Origin: an uncultured Corynebacterium sp.
Lineage (GTDB): Bacteria > Actinomycetota > Actinomycetes > Mycobacteriales > Mycobacteriaceae
Reading direction: 5' to 3'
DNA: 21,144 bases
NCBI RefSeq assembly: GCF_946221155.1
Contig: NZ_CAMIAN010000034.1
Span: 1-21,144 of the forward strand
Shown piece after piece: positions 14,858-21,144 of the stretch. Both the position numbers and the translations under genes were made by a program. How positions within the stretch are numbered: the first letter of the stretch is position 1; every line of letters starts with the position of its first letter. Under the pieces are notes generated by a model that searched no databases, was not told the DNA's origin, and worked only from the letters and a program-made list of their open reading frames with translations.

Positions 14858-17800
14858 CTAATCCGAGAACTTCATCGGCCCGTTGTACCAGAGTCCGGAG
14901 CGCTTATCCGTCTCCGTATCCAGCTTCACCGGCTTTGGCTTATCGCCGTTCGCATTCGGGAATGGAGTCAGCTTGTCCAGCACACCCCAGTCACGCTGCC
15001 AGTCGTCCTTCAGATAGGTCGGCACCTCCTCGGGCTCCGAGGTCATCTGAACCAACCCGTAGGAGCCACCGCCGGAGTAGTCCATCACCGGGGTGTGGTT
15101 GCCGCGTACGTCGTGGTCCGGCGAAATGCGGAACTCAGCGGGTTCAGCCACACCCGCCCAGTGGTCATACGGCTTCTGGCATGGGAACTGGAATGCGATG
15201 GTCCAGTCCAGCAGCGTTGGAGCTTCGGTGCCCACGTAGTCGTTCAGCGACTCCATTTCCGGCACGCGCGGCGGCGTGATGGCAAGCCACTGCGCGGGCG
15301 TCAGGTTCGGATCGTTCGCCACGATTCGTACCGAGTCCGCATCCTCCGGTACCTGGTCCATCGGGATACGCAGGTTACGCCACTCGGGTGCGTAGCCCGG
15401 GTCCAGCGGAATCTGCTCACCGAGCACCTGGAAGTCTTCGGCCTTCTTGGACCCGCCGGACTTGCCGAACTGAACCTTGATCTCTTGGCCGTACTTGAAG
15501 ATGCCGTCCATGTCGAAGTGCCCGACCTGTCCGGCCACGCTGAACACCAGCAGCGGCAGGCCTTCGCGGTTCTTCGGCAGGCTGTACCAGCTGGTCGTAG
15601 TGTTCGCGGGTGTCTGCAGTCCCTCGGTGTACGAGCCCACCACCGGCACCTTGTTCGCGTCGATTCCGAACGGCAGCACAGCATAGGACCCGTTCACACC
15701 CTTGGTGGCCTTCAGGCCACCGGTAGTGCCGGATGCGTCGTTGCCGTCGTTGCTGCTCGTCTTGTCGTCGGACTCGTTCGTTGCCTTATCTTGTGACGCC
15801 GCATTCTGCGTGTCGCCACGGTCAGAGGAAGTGCTCGAGTCCTCGGAGCTGGAATCCTCGCTGCGGAACTGCTCGGTGGAGCCAACAGTGGCCTGCGAGT
15901 CGCTGGACGACTTGGAGTCGATCTTCGCGGGAATGTTGTTCGGCTCGAAGCCGCGGCCGCCGCCACTGGTCAGAGATTCCTTCAGGGAGCTGCCGTCGGC
16001 TGGCTCGAGGAAGGACTCATTGGTGTTGGTTTCCACCAGGACGTCCGCGGCCTGGTTACAAGTCTGGCCAGTGAGGGCCATTGTGTTGCCCTTGCCCACG
16101 GAGTAGGCGGGCCACTGGCTGACCATGCCCTTCGTCAGGGAAGCCAGGGTGAACACGACCGTGATGGCCGTCAGCACCGCGATCGGCGCGGCCGTCAGGC
16201 CGCGGAAGCGGTGGAGCTTCCTACTCTCGGCCAGCTGCAGATCTGCCACTTCCGATTTAGTGGTAGCACGGGCGCGTTTGGCGTCAGCAAGAAAACCAAC
16301 GATGGCACCCCAGATAAGCACCACAACAGACAAAGCGAGCATCATGCTGCTGGCGGTAGTGCCGGAGATCTGCACCGGCTTGTCCCACCACGGCACACCG
16401 TAGGAGGAAAGGTACCACCAACCGTTCGGGCCGGCGAGGGTGAAGGCGAACAGCATCAGGGTAGAGCCCAGGAACAACAGCTGGTTACGCCTGGTCTGCA
16501 GTGCGAATCGTGAGGCGGCGACGGCGGCAAGAGCCGTCAGAGCAGCGCCGATGCCTGCGAACACGCCAAAGTGGTGGGTCCACTTGGTGGGCGTGAACGT
16601 CATGAAGAAAAGCGTGCCCAGAATGATCAGCAGCAGGCGGGTGGATGGACTCTTGGCCACACCGGTAATGCGTCCGTTGCGCAGCATGGCCGCCACAACG
16701 ATGCCGATGCAGAAGAACAGCATGACCATGGTGAAGCGGCGCGGGAAGCTGCCGTCGACGGTGTGCTCCATGAGCGCCTCGTAGCGGCGGAACTCTTCGA
16801 ACCAGTGCAACGACGGGCCGATTGCGCCACGCAGCTTGATGGCTTCGGTGACAGTACGCAGCGTCTGGTCTGCGAACACGGCGGTGAGAATCGCAGTGCC
16901 GGCAGCCAGGAACGGCGCGATCTGCGCCATGATGGCGGCGATGACCGTCTTCTTCGGAGCACCCTTCGGCGCGCCCAACAGAGGCAGGCGGCGGGTGAGA
17001 ATGCGGATCAGCGCCCCCAGGGAGGCCAGCAGTGCGGAGACGGCCATAAGGCCGGTCGGGCCGGCGCCCAGCGCCAGGGTGGCGATAATCGTGCCGACTG
17101 CCGCGGGCAGCAGGCGGTGGGTGGCGATGGCGCGCTCGAAGGAGACCCAGGCCAGCAGGGAGAGCACGGCGATGATCGGCTCCGGGCGTGTGCCGTTATT
17201 GAAGGTCATCCAGAACAGCAGGAACGTCGCTGCCATAGTCCAGTGGGCGACTTGGCGCTGGTTGATCTTGGCGCCGAGCCGCGGCATGACTTCACGGGAG
17301 AGAATTAGCCACGTGACGATGCCGGCGATGAGAGAGGGCAGGCGCATCCAGATGGATGCGGAGGTGACATGCGTCATCAGCGCCAGCAGGTCGTAGAACG
17401 GTGAGCCGAAAGGGGATTCCGGTACGCCGAACCAGCGGTAGTAATTGGCCATGTAGCCGGACTCGTGGGAGACCCTGGCCATGGTCAGCAGGTAGCCGTC
17501 ATCTGAGGTGTTGGCGCCGACGAAGTACCAGGCCAACAGGATGAAGCCAACCACGCCGTCGAGCGGTCGGGGCTTCCACCAGTTGCGGTGGAACAGGCGA
17601 CGGGAGGTGGTTCGTTTGTCGAGGATATCGATGCGGTACAGGCAGTACAGCGCGATCGCGGTGGCGATGATGCCCACGAAGATGGCCAGGTATTTGATGG
17701 CCGACGGGGAAGATGTGAAGCGTGAATCGACGGTGACGTGTGCCTTGAAGCCAGCGTCGATCGTGCTGTTGGAGTTCTTCTCCGTGTTCTCGATGTCCGT

Positions 17801-18322
17801 GTAGATACCGGTGAGGGCAGGGCGGACGTCGTCATTGATGGTGGAATCCAGCGCATAGTCCAGGTGCTTGTCTGCATCCGGAACCCAGGCGTGGGTGGAT
17901 TTGTAGTCGGAGGTTATGCGCAGTTGTGCGTCGTCCGGCAGTTTTTGCAGAGCATCCTTATTGATGGACAGTGGAACGACGTTGCGGACCACCACGTCGA
18001 GGCTGTCGTCGGTGGAGCGAACGAACATGCCTCGCAGGGTGGCCTCTTTGGATTCTGGCGGGAGGGTGGACAGGATGTTTGTCGCACCGCTTTCCAGGTG
18101 GCGAACTTCCTCGATGGGCACCGTGATGTCTACGTCTTGGGGGACGTAGGAGATCAAGGGAGCCTGGACGGATGTGAGGTCATCGTCCTGAGGCCAGTTG
18201 AAAGAGGACTGTACCTGGTTTACAGGCAGGAAAGGCAAAGAAAGGAACATCACCATGCCGATGAGGCCGGAGATGATAGACGCTAACTTTAGTTTCCCTG
18301 TTGGCTGCTGAACTTTAGACAC
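14858..18322 (-). CDS. emb: Arabinosyltransferase Emb (arabinan elongation)
   Basis: The 1154-residue GT-C membrane protein uses decaprenyl-phosphoryl-arabinose to extend the arabinan of arabinogalactan; the family (EmbA/B/C in mycobacteria, one Emb in corynebacteria) is the ethambutol target. One helix (about 14-33) leads into an outer jelly-roll-like domain (about 40-205), then many helices (about 208-730). GANTSDDGYLL with the acidic pair Asp274-Asp275 matches the metal/donor motif. The outer C-terminal carbohydrate-binding region has GSYAVLPFG and WLAITPPRVPEMESL, as in other Emb proteins. Residues about 803-868 are an unusual Ser/Asp-rich stretch. The start is a GTG without a ribosome site, 8 bases behind TACAAT (leaderless); the next in-frame Met would be in or past the first helix. 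Confidence 0.95.
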   Translation of the reverse strand: MSKVQQPTGKLKLASIISGLIGMVMFLSLPFLPVNQVQSSFNWPQDDDLTSVQAPLISYVPQDVDITVPIEEVRHLESGATNILSTLPPESKEATLRGMFVRSTDDSLDVVVRNVVPLSINKDALQKLPDDAQLRITSDYKSTHAWVPDADKHLDYALDSTINDDVRPALTGIYTDIENTEKNSNSTIDAGFKAHVTVDSRFTSSPSAIKYLAIFVGIIATAIALYCLYRIDILDKRTTSRRLFHRNWWKPRPLDGVVGFILLAWYFVGANTSDDGYLLTMARVSHESGYMANYYRWFGVPESPFGSPFYDLLALMTHVTSASIWMRLPSLIAGIVTWLILSREVMPRLGAKINQRQVAHWTMAATFLLFWMTFNNGTRPEPIIAVLSLLAWVSFERAIATHRLLPAAVGTIIATLALGAGPTGLMAVSALLASLGALIRILTRRLPLLGAPKGAPKKTVIAAIMAQIAPFLAAGTAILTAVFADQTLRTVTEAIKLRGAIGPSLHWFEEFRRYEALMEHTVDGSFPRRFTMVMLFFCIGIVVAAMLRNGRITGVAKSPSTRLLLIILGTLFFMTFTPTKWTHHFGVFAGIGAALTALAAVAASRFALQTRRNQLLFLGSTLMLFAFTLAGPNGWWYLSSYGVPWWDKPVQISGTTASSMMLALSVVVLIWGAIVGFLADAKRARATTKSEVADLQLAESRKLHRFRGLTAAPIAVLTAITVVFTLASLTKGMVSQWPAYSVGKGNTMALTGQTCNQAADVLVETNTNESFLEPADGSSLKESLTSGGGRGFEPNNIPAKIDSKSSSDSQATVGSTEQFRSEDSSSEDSSTSSDRGDTQNAASQDKATNESDDKTSSNDGNDASGTTGGLKATKGVNGSYAVLPFGIDANKVPVVGSYTEGLQTPANTTTSWYSLPKNREGLPLLVFSVAGQVGHFDMDGIFKYGQEIKVQFGKSGGSKKAEDFQVLGEQIPLDPGYAPEWRNLRIPMDQVPEDADSVRIVANDPNLTPAQWLAITPPRVPEMESLNDYVGTEAPTLLDWTIAFQFPCQKPYDHWAGVAEPAEFRISPDHDVRGNHTPVMDYSGGGSYGLVQMTSEPEEVPTYLKDDWQRDWGVLDKLTPFPNANGDKPKPVKLDTETDKRSGLWYNGPMKFSD

Positions 18323-18330
18323 AACAGGTA

Positions 18331-18336
18331 ATTGTA
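18331..18336 (-). promoter_or_regulatory. -10 box of the likely leaderless emb promoter
   Basis: On the minus strand TACAAT (5 of 6 to TATAAT) is followed by 8 bases and the GTG at 18322. No good -35 is seen at 17 bases, which would fit an activator-dependent promoter. Confidence 0.55.
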
Positions 18337-18382
18337 GGCCACGCCCGGGCTAACGCAGAACTCAATAAGCCTATTCGCCGAG

Positions 18383-18402
18383 ATTCCTGTTAATTCCTGT
18401 TA
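18383..18402. repeat. Perfect 10-base tandem repeat upstream of emb, candidate activator site
   Basis: ATTCCTGTTA occurs twice back to back (TAACAGGAAT twice on the emb strand). The repeats begin about 47 bases upstream of the emb -10, and 10 bases is about one helical turn. A partial third AACAGGAA is contained in the adjoining hairpin, TTCCTG (18394-18399) / CAGGAA (18405-18410), which runs into TTTTT on the plus strand (18413-18417). That hairpin would terminate rightward antisense transcription, but no gene needs it. Confidence 0.45.
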
Positions 18403-18482
18403 CTCAGGAAGCTTTTTGTGACGCCACCTACAGTGTGCGCGGCGCTCGGAGTCGTTTGGTGCGTTCGGCTCCGTAATTTAGA

Positions 18483-18512
18483 GCTGGATTGCTTAGCGCT
18501 GGATTGCTTAGC
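18483..18512. repeat. 15-base perfect tandem duplication across the aftA stop codon
   Basis: GCTGGATTGCTTAGC occurs at 18483-18497 and 18498-18512, with GCTG continuing. The aftA stop (TTA on the plus strand, 18508-18510) lies in the second copy, so the unit nearest emb is an extra, non-coding copy of the gene end. Confidence 0.8.
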
Positions 18513-20580
18513 GCTGCCGCACGGCGATGACGAACGGCCCGACCTGGTGCAGATCCCAGCCCTCAGAGAAGACAGAGGCGTCAAATTGGATCGCGCGGAA
18601 GCGCACATTCGGCTGGCTGGGGAAGAGGTCATCTGCCACAAGGTAGGTAAATGTACCGTCGCCGGCAGTTCCGTCAGTGTTGTTATCACCGCGGTCCAAC
18701 TGTCCGCGTAGTAGTAGCGCGTCGGGTGCTCTCCACCCGTTTGCCTTCTCTGCGTTGTCCATCGCGGCCAGCAGATCCTTGGGTTTCGTGATCTTGCTCC
18801 AGCTTTCGATCTCTTCGTTGCGGCGGGCGAAGTCACCCAACGGGTTGGCATAGTGCGAGGTAAAGGCCTGGTAAGCGTGGTACGGGTAGTAGGCCAGGAA
18901 GCTTTTCTCGTCCGTGAGCAGCACCTTGCCGGACCTGCCACCGAGTTCCTTGGAAAGCACCTCGTCTACCTGCGGGTAGTACACGGCGGAATCGCCCGGA
19001 AGCTTGTCTGCGCGTTTTCCGTCGCCGTCAGTGTCGGTGTAAGCCGTGTCGATGTGGTCTTCGTGTTCGACGGGGATCTGCGTTGCATAGTGAATGCCGC
19101 AAATGCCCATCACAATAACCATTACGCGATTGATCAGTACGCCGTTCCCAGGTTTGCGGCCGGCCACGGCGTTAAGCTGCGGAACGTACACCAGCCGCCA
19201 ATCCGCAATGGCCAGCACGCCTGAAACGGCGAGGATAATGCTAATTGGTACAGCCACGCGGAAGCCGAGCAGGGTGGTGCCGAAGACTGTCACCAGCAGT
19301 GACAGAATCACCCATCCGTAGCAGACGACAAGGCCAAGCGTCAGGGCGCGAACGTCACCGTCTTTGCGGCGGAAAACCATCCAGATCAACGCGATGATGG
19401 AAAGGATGCCGATTGCTGCGGACTCAAAGAATGGAGTGGGCACCTGTGTAGCAACTTCCGGCAGGTAGTGCTGCGCGGTGCTGGTGGAGTCATGGGACTG
19501 TGTGACCAGGCTCCACAGGTACGGCGCCCAGCCCAGCAGGGCGATGGCGATGGAGCTTAAGCCGATAATCACCAGCCGGATCAGGGGCTTGATGCCGCGC
19601 ACCGTGATCGCGCCGGCCACTGCAACTACCACGATTGTCAGGGCTGAAATGGCGGTATATAGCGTATAGAGGTTGGCGGAAAGGCCCAGGTAGATGATGG
19701 TTCCGACCAGTGCAGTGCGCCCACCGTGCAGCGCGCGCCGGGCAATAACGAATGCCGGAGCCATGCCCATTGCCACAATCGCCGCGTAGGGTTCATCGCC
19801 GCCGGCCGTTAGAGTTACCGTTACGGTCACTAGCGACAGCGCGCTGGCGATAGGTAGTGACCCGCAGATGCGCTGCCATACCGGTACTAGCATGCTGGCA
19901 GCCATAGCCATCGTGATAAGCGCCCAAGGTTGCATCGCCACCCACCCGGTCAGGCCGAAGGCGCGGGCGAACAAACCACCGCTGAAGAACCACAGGCCGG
20001 GGTAGAAGGACGGCTGGTCGATGTAGGCCATGTCCTCCCAACCCAAATGGTCGGTCATGCGAGTGAGGAATTGCGTGCGAAACGCCTGGTCTACGCTGAT
20101 ACCGCCGAGGTAAAGCTGGGTTGCCGCCAGCGGGATGCCCAGCGCTGCCAGCACCAGCAAGGCCGGTGCAAGGTGCATAATCAACTGCAATAAGACGGAG
20201 ACCCACCCTCGCAGAGCTGACCGTTGCGGTCCCCGCGCACCTAAGCGCTTGCCTCGCGTGGTCGTGCTCTGCGGGGTCTTGCCCTGCGCGCCCGTAGCTT
20301 GCCCGCTGAGCATCCACTTCGCCGGGTAGACCCACCAGTAGCAAACCAGTCCGGTGAGCACGACCAGGATGGTAATGGCCGCGGTGGTCAGTCCGCGCAG
20401 CACGAAGCTATTGGTAAAGGCGGGGAAGTTGGTGTGCGACATCAGGTACCACCCCAGGGTGGTGACGGCGAATGCAAGCGCACCGGTTGCAACGAGGCGC
20501 ACGAGGGTCTGGCGGATGGACAGTGCGTCCTTAGTAAAAGGAACCGTCCGATCGGCCTGCGTGGCGGAACTTGAGCTCAT
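18508..20580 (-). CDS. aftA: Galactan arabinofuranosyltransferase AftA
   Basis: The 690-residue GT-C membrane enzyme transfers the first arabinofuranose residues from decaprenyl-phosphoryl-arabinose onto the galactan chain, the step before Emb. About eleven to thirteen helices are visible. The conserved outer-loop segment TDHLGWEDMAYIDQPSFYPG (about 176-195) carries the acidic residues expected of the active site, and a soluble C-terminal domain (about 515-690) follows. A cytoplasmic linker (about 92-120) is rich in Gly, Thr and Arg. Its place directly upstream of emb matches the corynebacterial gene order. The ATG at 20580 is chosen; a GTG at 20598 would add six residues. Neither has a good ribosome site (GAAG and GAGG respectively). 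The gap to emb is 185 bases, so emb may be read through as well as from its own promoter. Confidence 0.9.
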   Translation of the reverse strand: MSSSSATQADRTVPFTKDALSIRQTLVRLVATGALAFAVTTLGWYLMSHTNFPAFTNSFVLRGLTTAAITILVVLTGLVCYWWVYPAKWMLSGQATGAQGKTPQSTTTRGKRLGARGPQRSALRGWVSVLLQLIMHLAPALLVLAALGIPLAATQLYLGGISVDQAFRTQFLTRMTDHLGWEDMAYIDQPSFYPGLWFFSGGLFARAFGLTGWVAMQPWALITMAMAASMLVPVWQRICGSLPIASALSLVTVTVTLTAGGDEPYAAIVAMGMAPAFVIARRALHGGRTALVGTIIYLGLSANLYTLYTAISALTIVVVAVAGAITVRGIKPLIRLVIIGLSSIAIALLGWAPYLWSLVTQSHDSTSTAQHYLPEVATQVPTPFFESAAIGILSIIALIWMVFRRKDGDVRALTLGLVVCYGWVILSLLVTVFGTTLLGFRVAVPISIILAVSGVLAIADWRLVYVPQLNAVAGRKPGNGVLINRVMVIVMGICGIHYATQIPVEHEDHIDTAYTDTDGDGKRADKLPGDSAVYYPQVDEVLSKELGGRSGKVLLTDEKSFLAYYPYHAYQAFTSHYANPLGDFARRNEEIESWSKITKPKDLLAAMDNAEKANGWRAPDALLLRGQLDRGDNNTDGTAGDGTFTYLVADDLFPSQPNVRFRAIQFDASVFSEGWDLHQVGPFVIAVRQR

Positions 20581-20600
20581 TGCTTCATTCTTGCACACGC

Positions 20601-20624
20601 CTCGGACAACCCCTGCCGTCCGAG
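20601..20624. promoter_or_regulatory. Inverted repeat just upstream of aftA
   Basis: CTCGGAC (20601-20607) mirrors GTCCGAG (20618-20624) across 10 bases. On the aftA strand the hairpin ends 20 bases before the ATG and covers the GAGG near the alternative GTG start. It could be an operator, a leader stem-loop, or a T-less terminator of the upstream gene. Confidence 0.35.
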
Positions 20625-20686
20625 CCTGCGTGCGCGGGTCGTGCTCGTGATGCCCCGTCCCGTCAGCGGTTCCGTCAGTGGCCCCA

Positions 20687-21144
20687 TCAGCGCAGCATGA
20701 TCGCCCTAATTCCCGAGTGGAATCCGTCGCGCAGGCCTACACGCTGCGTTTCAGACAGCGTGTACTCGTGCAGAGTTTCGCAAGCAAACTGCAAAAGCGG
20801 CCGGTCAATCTCTGGAGGCAGGCCGCCGCCCGACAGCAGGTGGGCGTTGTCGCGCTGTTCCTCGTTCGCCACGTTGTCGTACCACCACACCGCGTATTGC
20901 TGGCCAATGTCGGAGGGGCTCTGTTCGCCCGCGGTCGCCCACACCTCGTTCGGCAGTGGAACGTAGCGGCTGCGCAGCTTGCGGTGGCGCGCCATCATCC
21001 CGGGGTTAGGGCGCGGCTTTGGCTTGGGTGCTTCTGTTTCTTGTGCTTCTGCTGTCTTATGTGGTGACGCCACCGTGCCCGGCCCGGTCGCCGCCTCAGT
21101 CGACGCTCCGGACTCTGCCGATGTCGACTGTGCGATGTCTGCCT
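20687..21144 (-). CDS. Unrecognised protein, C-terminal part; start lies beyond the window
   Basis: The frame is open from the right edge of the window to a TGA at 20687-20689 (151 complete codons). A GTG at 21073 could be read as a start, but it has no ribosome site and the frame stays open before it, so this is most likely the tail of a longer gene. The first 50 or so residues are low-complexity (Ala, Ser, Thr, then a Lys/Pro run). A compact region follows from RHRKLRSRYVPLPNEVW, through IGQQYAVWWYDNV and LLSGGGLPPEIDRPLLQFA, to the end RAIMLR; it has several Trp and Tyr and no membrane helix. No family is recognised. In other corynebacteria the neighbourhood of aftA carries cell-wall genes, which is only a weak hint. 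Confidence 0.6.
   Translation of the reverse strand, partial: ADIAQSTSAESGASTEAATGPGTVASPHKTAEAQETEAPKPKPRPNPGMMARHRKLRSRYVPLPNEVWATAGEQSPSDIGQQYAVWWYDNVANEEQRDNAHLLSGGGLPPEIDRPLLQFACETLHEYTLSETQRVGLRDGFHSGIRAIMLR

Noticed and set aside
16571..17308. 245-codon plus-strand frame inside emb
   Set aside because: Gln/Gly/Arg/His-rich shadow of the membrane-helix part of emb.
18417..18432. TGTGA-N6-CTACA as a GlxR site upstream of emb
   Set aside because: Only 8 of 10 half-site bases match, and such matches are expected by chance in a window of this size.
18447..18473. Hairpin CGGAGTCG / CGGCTCCG after aftA as a terminator
   Set aside because: The 8-base stem has one G-T pair, a loop of 11 and no T-run on the aftA strand, so it is too weak to call.

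Overview
The window looks like chromosomal DNA of a high-GC Corynebacterium. The genus call rests on an emb arabinosyltransferase next to aftA (arabinogalactan synthesis, a Corynebacteriales trait), on gltB-gltD, on GlxR-type TGTGA-N6-TCACA boxes, and on several start codons sitting 7-8 bases behind a -10 hexamer (leaderless starts, common in these bacteria). The GC-rich codon use would suit the C. jeikeium / C. urealyticum side of the genus, but the species cannot be fixed from sequence alone. No rRNA, tRNA, CRISPR array, phage gene or intact insertion sequence was seen.

Layout. (1) 1-7304: the start of an unknown gene reading leftward, a 353-base divergent control region, then gltB, gltD and a LysE-type exporter gene packed as one operon (0-base gap, then a 4-base overlap). 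(2) 7325-8647: a small S4 RNA-binding protein and a two-domain VOC/glyoxalase-fold protein. (3) 8709-12790: a cytoplasmic M13 zinc endopeptidase gene reading left, divergent from a two-gene unit of a proline-rich single-pass membrane protein and a PrsW-type intramembrane protease; a 15-base dyad lies in the 61-base divergent promoter. (4) 12786-14412: a perfect TGTGA/TCACA box, a leaderless promoter, a secreted GH25 muramidase and a strong terminator. (5) 14413-14857: a gene-free island between convergent terminators, carrying a 19-base perfect inverted repeat and several short repeats. (6) 14858-21144, all leftward: emb, aftA and the C-terminal part of an unrecognised gene that runs off the window.

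How the genes fit together. GltBD makes glutamate from glutamine and 2-oxoglutarate, and the coupled exporter may move an amino acid out. The right half serves the envelope: AftA adds the first arabinose to galactan, Emb extends the arabinan, and the GH25 enzyme cuts peptidoglycan. The membrane protein/PrsW pair looks like a possible substrate-protease or signalling module and is the least explained unit here. The most notable non-coding signals are the GlxR-like boxes at 239-254 and 12786-12801, the 26-base dyad in the gltB leader, the inverted-repeat element at 14458-14578, and the two 10-base direct repeats upstream of emb.
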